Of a DNA stretch of 64,000 nt, positions 51,919 to 60,848 are shown one piece after another. The stretch is from contig JAPSLO010000011.1 in NCBI GenBank assembly GCA_031180725.1, positions 70,477 through 134,476 of the forward strand, in the 5' to 3' direction. The position numbers and the translations under genes were made by a program. The notes under the pieces are model-generated. The model worked only from the letters and a program-made list of their open reading frames with translations, did no database searches and was not told the origin of the DNA. Source of the stretch: Roseomonas sp. GTDB lineage: Bacteria > Pseudomonadota > Alphaproteobacteria > Acetobacterales > Acetobacteraceae. The stretch's first letter is position 1, and each line of letters begins with the position of its first letter.

Positions 51919-51937
51919 CGGCGGCAGATACCGCCGC
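51918..51937. terminator. Hairpin between convergent genes
   Basis: GCGGCGG (51918-51924) and CCGCCGC (51931-51937) form a perfect 7-bp stem with a 6-nt loop, immediately at the stop of the receiver protein gene and 49 nt from the end of the convergent ankyrin gene. Confidence 0.5.
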
Positions 51938-51986
51938 GGAAAAGAACTGTTGTCGTGCTCGGGGCGGCGTCAGCGCCCCCGAATGT

Positions 51987-52607
51987 TCAGCCGCGGGTGC
52001 CGCGCCGGGTCGGCGGCGGCTCGGCGCCGGGCGGGCGGCCGGCATCGAAGCCGAGGAAACCGATCTCGGGGCGCGGCGTGCCGCCATCTCCAGCCCAGAG
52101 CCGCGCGGTGGCGGGGCTGGCGGGAAGCGGGGCGGCCGGCGCCGTGATGTCCTGGCGGGCCCGGCTGCGCGGCGCGGGCACCGGGGTAGCCGGCGGCCGG
52201 TCCAGGCTGGCTGCGTCCAACTCCGGCGGCGGCGCGCGGGAGATGTCGCGCGCCGAGAGCAGGTAGAAGGCGATCTCGTTGCGTCCCTGGTCCACCGCGG
52301 CGTCGATCGGCGTCAGGCCGAGCTGGTTGCGGGCGTTCAGGTTCGCGCCGCGGGCCACGGCATCCCGCGCCGCGGCCAGGTCGCCGCGGTTGATGGCGTC
52401 GAACAGCGCGGCATTGGGCGAGAGGTTGGCGCCGGCATCGCCGGCGATCGGCGCCGGGGCGGGGCGGGCCGCCAGGCCAGGCAGGGCGGGGGCTGGGGCA
52501 GCCTGAGGGGTCGCCTGCGGTGGCGGGCGGACGATGCCCTGGGCCGCCGCCAAGCCGGAGCAGGCCAGCGGAAGCAGGGCAGCAAGGGTCAGGCGGAAGG
52601 CGCGCAT
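51987..52607 (-). CDS. Secreted ankyrin-repeat-like protein
   Basis: A 206-residue exported protein. It has a signal peptide (to about residue 22, SGLAAAQ), a proline-rich linker, then about two ankyrin-type units (residues about 65-120): ALFDAINRGDLAAARDAVARGANLNARNQLG and LTPIDAAVDQGRNEIAFYLL. The remainder is proline- and arginine-rich and probably disordered. Ankyrin units mediate protein contacts; the partner here would be periplasmic. It precedes nothing in the same operon with certainty; the lipoprotein gene upstream on the same strand ends 83 nt away. Confidence 0.78.
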   Translation of the reverse strand: MRAFRLTLAALLPLACSGLAAAQGIVRPPPQATPQAAPAPALPGLAARPAPAPIAGDAGANLSPNAALFDAINRGDLAAARDAVARGANLNARNQLGLTPIDAAVDQGRNEIAFYLLSARDISRAPPPELDAASLDRPPATPVPAPRSRARQDITAPAAPLPASPATARLWAGDGGTPRPEIGFLGFDAGRPPGAEPPPTRRGTRG

Positions 52608-52690
52608 GGCACGGAACCTAGAGCATTTCTAGGGCGGGGGGTAAGGCCCGGACGGAGGGGAAATGCGGCCGGGCGAGGGCCCGCGGGCCC

Positions 52691-53050
52691 TCATCCGCAG
52701 CCCTCGCCACGATAGGTGAAGCTTTCCACCCGCCCGGCGCGCAGCGCGAAGGTGATGTCGCAGCCCACCACACCATAGCTCGGCGGGGACGGGAAATAGC
52801 CGTAGCGGGGACCCCATGGACCCCAGACCGGCCGGTAATAGCCGGGCTCCGCCAGCGCCACGGTGCGGCGCTGTTCATACTGCAGGAAGCGGCGGCCCTC
52901 GGCTTCATGGGTACGCACCGGCACGCCCATCTCCGCCACCAGCTCCCCCTCCGACCGGCCGACATAGGTGGACAGGCGCTGCTGCAGGGTGGGGCCCTGC
53001 GCGCAGGCGGCCAGCAGCATCAGCGGCAGCAGCAGGATCGGGCGCAGCAT
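52691..53050 (-). CDS. Small outer-membrane-type lipoprotein
   Basis: A 119-residue lipoprotein with lipobox LLAAC (acylated cysteine at about residue 16). The mature part starts with GPTLQQRLSTYVGRSEGELVAEMGVPVRT, a short BamE/SmpA-like helical start: a helix followed by a glycine-valine-proline turn. It then has a Tyr/Trp/Pro-rich stretch (GYYRPVWGPWGPRYGYF) and a C-terminal CDITFALRAGRVESFTYRGEGC with two cysteines that may pair. This layout is common in lipoproteins of alphaproteobacteria; the function is unknown. It follows the large VWA membrane protein gene by 36 nt and may belong to its operon. Confidence 0.78.
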   Translation of the reverse strand: MLRPILLLPLMLLAACAQGPTLQQRLSTYVGRSEGELVAEMGVPVRTHEAEGRRFLQYEQRRTVALAEPGYYRPVWGPWGPRYGYFPSPPSYGVVGCDITFALRAGRVESFTYRGEGCG

Positions 53051-53086
53051 GCAGGTAAGATGGGATGGCCTGAGCGGGTTTGGCGA

Positions 53087-55225
53087 TCACCTTCCCTCGC
53101 GCCGCCAAGCCAGCAGAGCCAGCCCCAGCACCAGCGGCAGCGCCGCCCAGGGTGGCAACAGGGGCAGGGCGGTGATCCCGGTGACGGTATGGTCAGCGTT
53201 GCGTCGCAACCCGATCCAGTTCGCGCCCTGCGTGTCGCGTCCGGCGGTCACGCGGCGCAGATCCGGCAGGTCCGGCGTGGCCTCGGTGCCCAGCCAGCGG
53301 ATCGCGCCACCGGTGGCCTCGGCCACGGGGCGCAGCGGCGTGTCATCCGCGCGCAGATCGGCGATCTCCAGCGGATTCCCGGCCTCGGCCGCAGCGAAGG
53401 CAGTGCGCCTTCCGTCATTCGCCTGCCAGACGCCGGGCAGCGTCGCGGGCATCTGCACCGTGGCCCGGCCGCCGCGCGCCTCCGGGCGGTGGCGGGTGGT
53501 GGAGCCATCGGGCGCGGTGATCGCGATCTCGGGCGGCGGGGCGGCTTCCAGGCTGCGGCGGATGACGGTGAGCTGGCCGTGCTCGATGCGCGCGGTCAGA
53601 TCCTCCTCCTCCAGCTCTGGCTCCTTCATCGTCCAGTGGGCGATGCGGCGCAGCAGCTCGGCCTGCGGGCCGCCGCCGTCATGGCCGCGCGACCACAGCC
53701 AGATATGGTCCGACAGCACCAGCGCGACGCGGCCTTCGCCCACGCGGTCCAGCACCATCAGCGGCGCGCCACCGGGGCCTTCCATCACCGGGTGGCCCGA
53801 CCGCGGATCGGCGCGCAGCGCACGGTACCAGCGGCCCCAGCTCGGCTCGCCGGGACCCTCGGCCGGGTTGGCGCCGGGCAGGTTCTCCGTTACCGGGTGG
53901 CGGGCGCCAACGGCGGTGATGCGGGGCCGGAAGGCCTGCTCGACCACGGCGGCCTGCGCGGCACCGGGGCCGGAAGGCGGCCGGGCGGGAATCACCTGGC
54001 CCAGCGGCGTTGCGGCCAGGCTGGTGGGTCCAGCGAATTCCGGTCCGACCGAGAGAAGCAGCGCGCCGCCGTTTCGGACATAATCGGCGATGTTGCGCAG
54101 GTAGACCGGCGGCAGCAGGCCGCGATTGGCGAAGCGGTCGAAGACGATCAGATCGAATTCCCGCAACTTCACCTGGAACAGCTCCCGCACCGGGAAGGCG
54201 ATCAGCGCCAACTCGTGCAGGGGTGTCAGGTCGTCCTTCTCGGGTGGCCGCAGGATGGTGAAATGGACCAAGTCCACATTGGGGTCCGCCTTCAGCAGCC
54301 GGCGCCAGGTGCGCTCGCCGGCATGCGGCTCGCCGCTCACCAGCAGCACGCGCAGGCGATCGCGCACGCCGTTGATCGCGACCACCGCGCGGTTGTTGAG
54401 GTCGGAGACCTCCCCCCGGCGCGTCTCCGCGGTCATCTCCACCACGGTCTGGCCGCCGCGCTCGATGGGGATGGTGATGCGGTGCTCCCGGCCAACGGGC
54501 ACGGATTCCACACGCGGCGCGGCACCGTCGCGGCGGATGGTCAGGCGCGCGGCATCACCGGCCGTGCCGGTGGCGCCCAGATCCTCCACCACCACCCGCA
54601 GCTCCACCGGGCGGCCGACAATGCCGAAGCCCGGGGCCTCCACCACGCGGATGCGGCGGTCCACCTCTCCGGCGCGGCCGGGCAGCAGCAGATGGAGGGG
54701 CGCGTCCAGCGTGGGGGCGGCCGGGATGTCGTGCACCTGGCCATCGGTCAACGCCAGCACGCCTGCCAGGCGCGCGCGCGGGATCTCCGCCAGGGCGCGT
54801 TTCATCGCGGACCACAGCCGCGTGCCCCGGTTGCCGGCCTCCGGCACTTCCAAGGTGCGCAATTCCAGCTCCGGCAGGCGGCGGGCGCGGGCTTCCAGCT
54901 GCTGGCGCGCCGCCTCGATCTGCGCGGCACGGGGGCCGAGCGTGGCGCTGTCGGAGCGGTCCACCAGCAGCAGCGCGATATCGGGCCGCGTCTCCCGCGT
55001 TTCCTGCACCAGGCGCGGATTAGCCAAGGCCAGCACCAGCGCGGCAAAGGCGGCGAGCCGCAGCAGCGCGCCGCGCGCTGGCGCCAGGCGGCGCTTGCCA
55101 TCCAGGGTGACGCCGAGGCGGATGAAGGCGGGCGCCAGCGCCACCAGCGCCACAGCCGCCAGGGCCGCCAGCAGCCAGGGCGGGATGACGGGCGCGAAGT
55201 CGATGCCGGCCAGGACTTGGTTCAT
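53087..55225 (-). CDS. Large membrane protein with VWA and glutamine amidotransferase-like regions
   Basis: A 712-residue inner-membrane protein. Two N-terminal transmembrane helices (about 13-35 and 53-70) are followed by a von Willebrand A-like domain whose metal site DRSDS (89-93) fits the D-x-S-x-S pattern and which has LALTDGQ. A beta-rich part (about 190-300), a class I glutamine amidotransferase-like fold (about 310-540, without an evident catalytic cysteine), more beta strands and a final transmembrane helix (about 690-708) follow. It is the fourth gene of the moxR cluster, 109 nt after DUF4159. Function unknown; envelope assembly is inferred. Confidence 0.82.
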   Translation of the reverse strand: MNQVLAGIDFAPVIPPWLLAALAAVALVALAPAFIRLGVTLDGKRRLAPARGALLRLAAFAALVLALANPRLVQETRETRPDIALLLVDRSDSATLGPRAAQIEAARQQLEARARRLPELELRTLEVPEAGNRGTRLWSAMKRALAEIPRARLAGVLALTDGQVHDIPAAPTLDAPLHLLLPGRAGEVDRRIRVVEAPGFGIVGRPVELRVVVEDLGATGTAGDAARLTIRRDGAAPRVESVPVGREHRITIPIERGGQTVVEMTAETRRGEVSDLNNRAVVAINGVRDRLRVLLVSGEPHAGERTWRRLLKADPNVDLVHFTILRPPEKDDLTPLHELALIAFPVRELFQVKLREFDLIVFDRFANRGLLPPVYLRNIADYVRNGGALLLSVGPEFAGPTSLAATPLGQVIPARPPSGPGAAQAAVVEQAFRPRITAVGARHPVTENLPGANPAEGPGEPSWGRWYRALRADPRSGHPVMEGPGGAPLMVLDRVGEGRVALVLSDHIWLWSRGHDGGGPQAELLRRIAHWTMKEPELEEEDLTARIEHGQLTVIRRSLEAAPPPEIAITAPDGSTTRHRPEARGGRATVQMPATLPGVWQANDGRRTAFAAAEAGNPLEIADLRADDTPLRPVAEATGGAIRWLGTEATPDLPDLRRVTAGRDTQGANWIGLRRNADHTVTGITALPLLPPWAALPLVLGLALLAWRREGR

Positions 55226-55293
55226 GCGGAATCCCCCCGGTTCCGGTTGGGGGCGCGGATCAGGGCGCGTTCATCCACGCACCTCCAACCCGG

Positions 55294-55317
55294 CCCTCCC
55301 CTGCGGGCGGGGGAGGG
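55294..55317. repeat. GC-rich hairpin inside the moxR cluster
   Basis: CCCTCCCC (55294-55301) and GGGGAGGG (55310-55317) pair perfectly over 8 bp with an 8-nt loop, in the 109-nt gap between the DUF4159 gene and the VWA membrane protein gene. It may adjust the relative expression of the two. Confidence 0.5.
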
Positions 55318-55334
55318 AGAGGACGCAGGGCGCA

Positions 55335-58085
55335 TCAATTCCCGATCCTTTCCAGGATGGCCGGCACATGCACCTGGTCGCCCTTGTAGTTGCCCGTCAG
55401 CGCATACATCACGAGGTTGACCCCGAAGCGGTAAGCCAGGGTGCGCTGCCGGGTGCCGCCCGGCACGACCGCGTAGGGATTGTTGCCGCGCGCATCCAGC
55501 GCCCAGGCCGCCGCCCAGTCATGCCCGCCGATGATCACCGGGCTGACGCTGTCATTCGCGCGGTCCTGGTCCCGCGCCACCCACACGGTGCCGCCGGTGA
55601 AGCGGCCGGGCAGGTCCTGCAGCAGGTAGAAAGCGCGGCGCAGCACATGGTCCTCCGGCACCGGGGCGAGCGGCGGCACGGTGAGGTCGCGCGTCACGCG
55701 GCGCAGCGCCTGGCGCGCACCAGGCGCGAACCCCTCGCCCGAACCCTCGTCGCGGGTGTCGAACAGGATGATTCCGCCCTGGCGCATGAAGGCGTTCAGC
55801 GCCGCAGTGGCCTGCGCATCGGGCTGCGGCGCATCGCTCAGCACGGGCCAGTAGAGCAGGGGGAAGAAGGAGAGGTCGTCGCGGCCCGGGTCCACCCCAT
55901 AAGGGTCGGCCAGGGCAGCGGCCGTGCGGCGGTTCACGAAGTCCGAAAGTCCCACCAGCCCCTGGTGGGAGATCGCATCCACCTCCGCATTGCCGGTCAG
56001 CACATAGGCCAGCCGCGTGGCCAGCGCCGCGCTGCCATCGGGCTGGGGCGACTGCGCAGCCAGTGATGTAGGCAGCGCCAGCAGCAGGGCCAGCGGCAGA
56101 GCGCGCGCCACGGCCAGCGCGCCGCGCCCCAGCACGCCGCGCAGCCAGAGCGAGGCGATGAGGTCCAGTGCCAGCAGCATCAGCGCCGCCGCCAGCAGCC
56201 AGGGGCCCAGATCCTGCTCGGTCGGCACGCCGCCGATGCCCTGCAGGCTGGCCGAGGCGGGCAGCGCGGCTGCCAGGCGCGGCGCGGGAATCCCGGCGCC
56301 CAGGTTCAGTGCCCGCCGCTGCGCAGTGTCGCTGCCGGCCGTCCCACTTCCGTACCAGCCCGGCGGATGGCGCGGCGAGGCCACTTCCTCGCCGAAGCGA
56401 GAAGCCGCGAGCGGCTGCGCGCCCGGCGGCGGCGGGCCTAGACGGCCCAAGCCGTCCAAGGTCTCCAACGGGGCCATCGGCGTGTCGCCCTCGGCCCCGG
56501 CCACGCCGGCCGAGAGGCTGACGATGCGCTTCAGCATCTCCACGAACAGGCCCGAGAGCGGCAGGTTGGACCAGTCAGCATTGGCGGTGACGTGGAACAG
56601 CACGATGCGGCCCGCGCCGCGGCCTTCCTGTGTCACCAGCGGCGTGCCATCGGCCAGCCGCGCCCAGGTCTTGCCGGTGAGCTGCGCGGAAGGCTCCGCC
56701 AGCACCTGCCGCTCCACCGTGACCTCATTCGGCGGCACCAGGCCGCTGAAGGGCGAGCCTTCGGGAAATGGCGCCAGCGCCTGCGGCCGCTCCCAGGAGA
56801 GCGCGCCGCCGATCTGCCGCTCCCCGGCGCGCAGCGGCACCGGCAGCAGGCCATCGGGCGATTCCGCCACCCGCGCTCCGGCGAAGCGCACCAGCGTGCC
56901 GCCTTCCTGCACCCAGCGCGCCAGCGCCTCGCGTTCCCGCTCGTCGGTGATCGGCCGGTCAGCCAGCACCAGCACCGAGAGGCGCCGTTGCAGCAGTTGT
57001 TCCACCGTGCCGCGGCGCAGCTCCGCGAAGGGCGAGAGGGCACGGTCCAGGTAGAACAGCTCGCCGATCAGCGGCACCTCGGCCGCGCTCTCCGCGCCGC
57101 CCGCGATCAGCCCAACGGGGCGGCGGCGGAAGCGCTCATCCAGCAGGATCGTGGCATTGGCGCCGGCCGTGCCATCCAGGTCCAGCCGCACCACCTGGTT
57201 ACGGATCTCCAGCGGCAGGGGCAGCGCCGCCTCGGCCTCCGTCGCATGGGCCGGGACCGGCAGCACGGCGCGGTCCAGGGTGCGGCCATCGCCGGTCCGG
57301 GCCAGCACCACCACCTCGCTCGGCACCGGCAGCGGCGTGGTGCGCAGCTGCACCACCAGCCGCTCCGCCTCCGCCCGCGGCGGGATCAGCACGCGCGTCG
57401 GCCGGCCCTCGGCGCGGGCGACAGTCAGGTTGCCGGCGGCGGCCAGCGCCTCGCCAAAGGGTGTCGTGGCATCGCCCGATGCGCTGTGCTCAAGGCCATC
57501 GGCGATCCAGAGCGTGGTGATGGGGCCCGGATTCGCCTGCCGCCAGGCATTCAGCGCCGCCAGCGCCGCCTCGCGGTCCGGCGCCCAGGGCTTGGGGCGC
57601 AGCGCGGCGAGCCGCCCGCGCAGCTCCTCGGCAGGCATCAGGGCGGTGGCGCGCACGCCTTCCGGCGCGGCGGCGGGGGCGGTGGGCAGCAGCGCGACGC
57701 GGCGGCCGTCGCGCGCCGCATTGGCCAATGCGGCCTCTGCGGCGGCGATGCGGTCGGGCCAGTCGGCGCCAGCGGCCCAGCCATCATCCAGCACGATCAG
57801 CAGCGCGCCATCGCCGCGGCCGGCAACGGAGGGACCCCAGACCGGCCGTGCCAGGCCCAGGATCACCAGTGCCGCTGCGACCAGCCGCAGCAGCAGCAGC
57901 CACCAGGGGGTGCGGGAGGGCGTCTCCTCCGGTGCCGGCAGGTCGCGCAGCAGGCCGATCGCCGGGAAGTCCTGCCGCTTCGGCGCCGGCGGCGTGACGC
58001 GCAGCAGCCACCACAGCACCGGAAGCACCGACAGGGCGAGCAGCAGCCAGGGGGCGGCGAAAGCAATGGGGCCGAGGGTCAGCAT
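55335..58085 (-). CDS. BatA-like membrane protein with C-terminal DUF4159
   Basis: A 916-residue inner-membrane protein. The N-terminus is a BatA/aerotolerance regulator-type module with two transmembrane helices (about 7-27 and 60-80) and LPVLWWLLRVTPPAPKR. A VWA-like region follows with a degenerate metal site (LIVLDDGWAAG). The middle is a long beta-rich, glutamine amidotransferase-like part. A third helix at about 640-660 precedes DUF4159 (about 690-910, with FFPLLYWPVL and GGIILFDTRDEG). Gene order moxR-DUF58-DUF4159-VWA is common in alphaproteobacteria but its task is not established. Start is ATG 58085. Confidence 0.85.
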   Translation of the reverse strand: MLTLGPIAFAAPWLLLALSVLPVLWWLLRVTPPAPKRQDFPAIGLLRDLPAPEETPSRTPWWLLLLRLVAAALVILGLARPVWGPSVAGRGDGALLIVLDDGWAAGADWPDRIAAAEAALANAARDGRRVALLPTAPAAAPEGVRATALMPAEELRGRLAALRPKPWAPDREAALAALNAWRQANPGPITTLWIADGLEHSASGDATTPFGEALAAAGNLTVARAEGRPTRVLIPPRAEAERLVVQLRTTPLPVPSEVVVLARTGDGRTLDRAVLPVPAHATEAEAALPLPLEIRNQVVRLDLDGTAGANATILLDERFRRRPVGLIAGGAESAAEVPLIGELFYLDRALSPFAELRRGTVEQLLQRRLSVLVLADRPITDEREREALARWVQEGGTLVRFAGARVAESPDGLLPVPLRAGERQIGGALSWERPQALAPFPEGSPFSGLVPPNEVTVERQVLAEPSAQLTGKTWARLADGTPLVTQEGRGAGRIVLFHVTANADWSNLPLSGLFVEMLKRIVSLSAGVAGAEGDTPMAPLETLDGLGRLGPPPPGAQPLAASRFGEEVASPRHPPGWYGSGTAGSDTAQRRALNLGAGIPAPRLAAALPASASLQGIGGVPTEQDLGPWLLAAALMLLALDLIASLWLRGVLGRGALAVARALPLALLLALPTSLAAQSPQPDGSAALATRLAYVLTGNAEVDAISHQGLVGLSDFVNRRTAAALADPYGVDPGRDDLSFFPLLYWPVLSDAPQPDAQATAALNAFMRQGGIILFDTRDEGSGEGFAPGARQALRRVTRDLTVPPLAPVPEDHVLRRAFYLLQDLPGRFTGGTVWVARDQDRANDSVSPVIIGGHDWAAAWALDARGNNPYAVVPGGTRQRTLAYRFGVNLVMYALTGNYKGDQVHVPAILERIGN

Positions 58086-58179
58086 CCCGCGCCCTTCCCC
58101 TCTTCACGGAAAAGCCCGACAGCGTCGGGCAGAAATGCGTCCTGCGGCATGGGACTGCCGGGCATCATGCGCCGCAGCC

Positions 58180-59046
58180 TCATGCGGGCGCCAGGATTTG
58201 GTGCAAGGCGAGCAGGGCGGTTTCCGGAGGTTGATCGGTGCGGTGACAGGCGAAGCTCCAGCCGGCGGATTGCGCCAGCGCCGCCAGCGCGGCGCGGTGA
58301 CGCGCCAGTCGTTCCGCATAAAGCTCCCTGACCGCTTCCACGCGTGGCACCAGGGCGGGCGGCGCGGCGCTGCCGGCGACACCCTCGAAGCGGATGCGGC
58401 CGGCATAGGGCAGGGTTTCCTCGGCGGGGTCGAGCACCTGAAGCATATGGCCCCGCACCCCCTGCGCCGCGAGGGTGCCGATCCGCGCCTTCGTCTCCTC
58501 CAGCGGCTCCCAGAAATCGCCGAACAGCACTGCGCGGGCGTGGCGTGCGATGCGCGGATCCTCCGGCACCGGGGCCATCTGCGCCAGGGCGCCGGCGAGG
58601 CTGGGCAGGGCCTGGCGCCCCGCGAAGGGGCGCGGCAGCCCGAACAGGCGCACGCGCTCCCCGCCCCGCAACAGCAGGGAGGACAGCGCCAGCAGCAGGA
58701 GCTGCGCGCGCATCGCCTTGCTCGGCACCTCCTTGGAGCTGCGCCAGTCCATGCCCGGCCCGGTGGCGCACCACAGCGCGACGGTCTGCGCCGCCTCCCA
58801 TTCCGTCTCCCGGATGAAGAGGCGGTCGGACTTGCCCGATTGCCGCCAGTCGATGCGGCTAACCAGGTCGCCGGCGACATAGGCGCGGAACTGCCAGAAA
58901 GCCTCCCCTGGGCCGGCGCGGCGGCGGCCATGCAGGCCGGGCATCACCGTCGCCGCGACCCGTTCCGCCTCCACCAGCAGGGGCGGCAGGCTGGCGCCGA
59001 GCTGCTCCGCCCAGGGAACGGCCAGAGAGGGCGGAAGCCTAGCCAA
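58180..59046 (-). CDS. DUF58 domain protein
   Basis: A 288-residue cytosolic protein. The DUF58 core is AFWQFRAYVAGDLVSRIDWRQSGKSDRLFIRETEWEA (residues about 48-84), followed by a VWA-like half with ALWCATGPGMDW, in which the metal-binding serines are missing. DUF58 proteins work with MoxR ATPases, possibly as adaptors that bring substrates for remodelling. It overlaps the moxR gene by 8 nt, so the two are translationally coupled. A 94-nt gap separates it from the DUF4159 gene. Confidence 0.9.
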   Translation of the reverse strand: MARLPPSLAVPWAEQLGASLPPLLVEAERVAATVMPGLHGRRRAGPGEAFWQFRAYVAGDLVSRIDWRQSGKSDRLFIRETEWEAAQTVALWCATGPGMDWRSSKEVPSKAMRAQLLLLALSSLLLRGGERVRLFGLPRPFAGRQALPSLAGALAQMAPVPEDPRIARHARAVLFGDFWEPLEETKARIGTLAAQGVRGHMLQVLDPAEETLPYAGRIRFEGVAGSAAPPALVPRVEAVRELYAERLARHRAALAALAQSAGWSFACHRTDQPPETALLALHQILAPA

Positions 59047-60058
59047 GCTGCGCCTTCAGCCGATCAAGGATCTCCGACAGGTGCACGCCGTCGGCGCGCG
59101 CCGAGAAGTTCAGCGCCATGCGGTGCCGCAGCACGGGCTCGACCAGCGCCGCCACATCTTCCACGGAAGGCGAGAGGCGGCCGCCCAGCACGGCGCGGGC
59201 GCGGGTGGCCAGCATCAGCGCCTGGGCGGCGCGGGGGCCCGGGCCATAGGCCAGGTGGCGGCGCACCTCCTCGAGTTCCGTCGTTTCCGGGCGGGCGCCG
59301 CGGACCAGCCGCAGGATCGCCTCCACCACCTGTTCGCCGACCGGCAGGCGGCGGATCAGCATCTGGGCGGCCAGCAGCTCCGGCCCGCTCATCGCCTGCA
59401 CCGGCTTCGCCTCATGCGCGCCGGTGGTGGCCAGCAGCATGGCGCGTTCCGCCGCCAGTTCCGGGTAGGAGACGTCGATCTCCAGGAGGAAACGATCGAG
59501 CTGCGCTTCCGGAAGCGGGTAGGTGCCTTCCTGCTCGATCGGGTTCTGTGTCGCCAGCACGTGGAAGGGGCCGGGCAGGGGGTGCACCTCGCCGGCGATC
59601 GCGACCTTGTGCTCCTGCATCGCCTGCAGCAGGGCGGACTGGGTGCGGGGGCTGGCACGGTTGATCTCGTCCGCCATCAGAAGCTGGCAGAAGATCGGCC
59701 CCTTGATGAAGCGGAAATGGCGGCGGCCTTCCTGGTCTTCCTCCAGCACTTCCGAGCCCAGGATGTCGGCCGGCATCAGGTCCGGCGTGAACTGCACACG
59801 CTTGGCATCCAGCCCCAGCACCGTGCCCAGCGTTTCCACCAGCTTGGTCTTGCCAAGGCCCGGCACGCCCACCAGCAGCACATGCCCGCCCGAGAGTAGG
59901 GTGATCAGCGTGCGCTCGATCACCGTCTCCTGGCCGAAGATCACGCGACCCACCGATTGGCGGACCCGCGCCAGTCGTTCGGCCAGGGCTTCGGCCTCCG
60001 CCACCAGGGCCCTCGCCCCCGCCTGATCACCCTCGGTGGGGTGGGCCACTTCAACCAT
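59039..60058 (-). CDS. MoxR family AAA+ ATPase
   Basis: A 339-residue AAA+ chaperone-like ATPase. It has VIFGQETVIERTLITLLSGGHVLLVG, Walker A GVPGLGKTKL (Lys70), Walker B LLMADEINRA (Asp130, Glu131), the sensor 1 ATQNPIEQEGTYPLPEAQLDRF and the lid domain GPGPRAAQALMLATRARA. MoxR proteins remodel or insert cofactors in client complexes together with VWA-domain proteins. It is the first gene of the cluster. ATG 60058 is used; an upstream in-frame start adds unconserved residues. The 190-nt region up to the divergent DUF1285 gene must hold both promoters. Confidence 0.93.
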   Translation of the reverse strand: MVEVAHPTEGDQAGARALVAEAEALAERLARVRQSVGRVIFGQETVIERTLITLLSGGHVLLVGVPGLGKTKLVETLGTVLGLDAKRVQFTPDLMPADILGSEVLEEDQEGRRHFRFIKGPIFCQLLMADEINRASPRTQSALLQAMQEHKVAIAGEVHPLPGPFHVLATQNPIEQEGTYPLPEAQLDRFLLEIDVSYPELAAERAMLLATTGAHEAKPVQAMSGPELLAAQMLIRRLPVGEQVVEAILRLVRGARPETTELEEVRRHLAYGPGPRAAQALMLATRARAVLGGRLSPSVEDVAALVEPVLRHRMALNFSARADGVHLSEILDRLKAQLG

Positions 60059-60248
60059 CCGGGTCAGGCTCCCTATATCCGTCTCGGCACATATGGTTCG
60101 AGTATTCACCCTGCCCAACCCGGCCGCCAGCATGGTTACAAGGTCGGTAACGCAGGGAAGGTCCTGGCAGCCTGGGCAGCCTGCGTTACATTGGACCGTA
60201 GGGCGTCAGGATGCCGGAGGTGGCTGCTTCACGGATGTGGGAAGTTGC

Positions 60249-60848
60249 ATGACGAACGAACATCCGGAGAAGGCGAAGGCACCAGCCCTGGTCCGCGGCC
60301 CGGCGCGCCCGAAGGTGGATTGCGGTGATTTCGCCATGCGCATCGCCCGCGACGGCACCTGGTACTACCGGGGCAGCCCGATCGGCCGGAAGGAGCTGGT
60401 CTGCCTCTTCGCCTCGGTGCTGAAGCGGGCGGAAGACGGCAGCTTCGTGCTGGAAACGCCGGTTGAGCGTGGCCGAATCGAAGTGGAGGACGCGCCCTTC
60501 GTGGCCGTGGAGATGTTCTGGCGCGACTGCGCCGACCCCTTCGTGCCCAATCCCAAGCCGCGCCAATGCCTGACCTTCCGCACCAACCTCGATGAGATGG
60601 TGACCGCCGATTCCGAGCACCCGATCCGGGTGGCGGTGGATCCGAAGTCGCGCGAGCCGCGCCCCTACATTACCGTCCGCCCGGGGCTGGAGGCACGGAT
60701 CAACCGCGCTGTCTTCTACGAGATGGTCGCCCTGGCGCAGCCCGAGGTGGTGGATGGGCGCGAGGTGCTGGGCGTCTGGTCGGAGGGCGTCTTCTTCCCG
60801 ATCGACGAGGTCCCGGACGCCGCCAGCATGCGTCGCGCCGCGGAGTGA
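60249..60848 (+). CDS. DUF1285 family protein
   Basis: A 199-residue cytosolic protein of DUF1285. It has the family features FAMRIARDGTWYYRGSPIGRKELVCLFASVLKR, DGSFVLETPVERGRIEVEDAPFVAVEM, FRTNLDEMVTADSEHPIRV and PRPYITVRPGLEARINR. Family crystal structures suggest a two-domain fold, but the biochemical role is unknown. ATG 60249 starts the conserved part; AAG lies a few bases upstream. Its stop overlaps the GTG start of the NUDIX gene (GTGA). It is divergent from moxR. The order DUF1285-NUDIX-DUF6111-cca suggests one operon. Confidence 0.9.
   Translation: MTNEHPEKAKAPALVRGPARPKVDCGDFAMRIARDGTWYYRGSPIGRKELVCLFASVLKRAEDGSFVLETPVERGRIEVEDAPFVAVEMFWRDCADPFVPNPKPRQCLTFRTNLDEMVTADSEHPIRVAVDPKSREPRPYITVRPGLEARINRAVFYEMVALAQPEVVDGREVLGVWSEGVFFPIDEVPDAASMRRAAE

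Noticed and set aside
52907-55420. 837-codon open frame on the plus strand opposite the VWA membrane protein
   Set aside because: Arg/Gln/Gly/Ala-rich low-complexity translation typical of GC-rich antisense frames; the minus-strand gene has membrane helices and motifs.
57151-59664. 837-codon open frame on the plus strand opposite DUF4159/DUF58/moxR
   Set aside because: Runs through three genes with clear domains on the other strand and has a low-complexity product.
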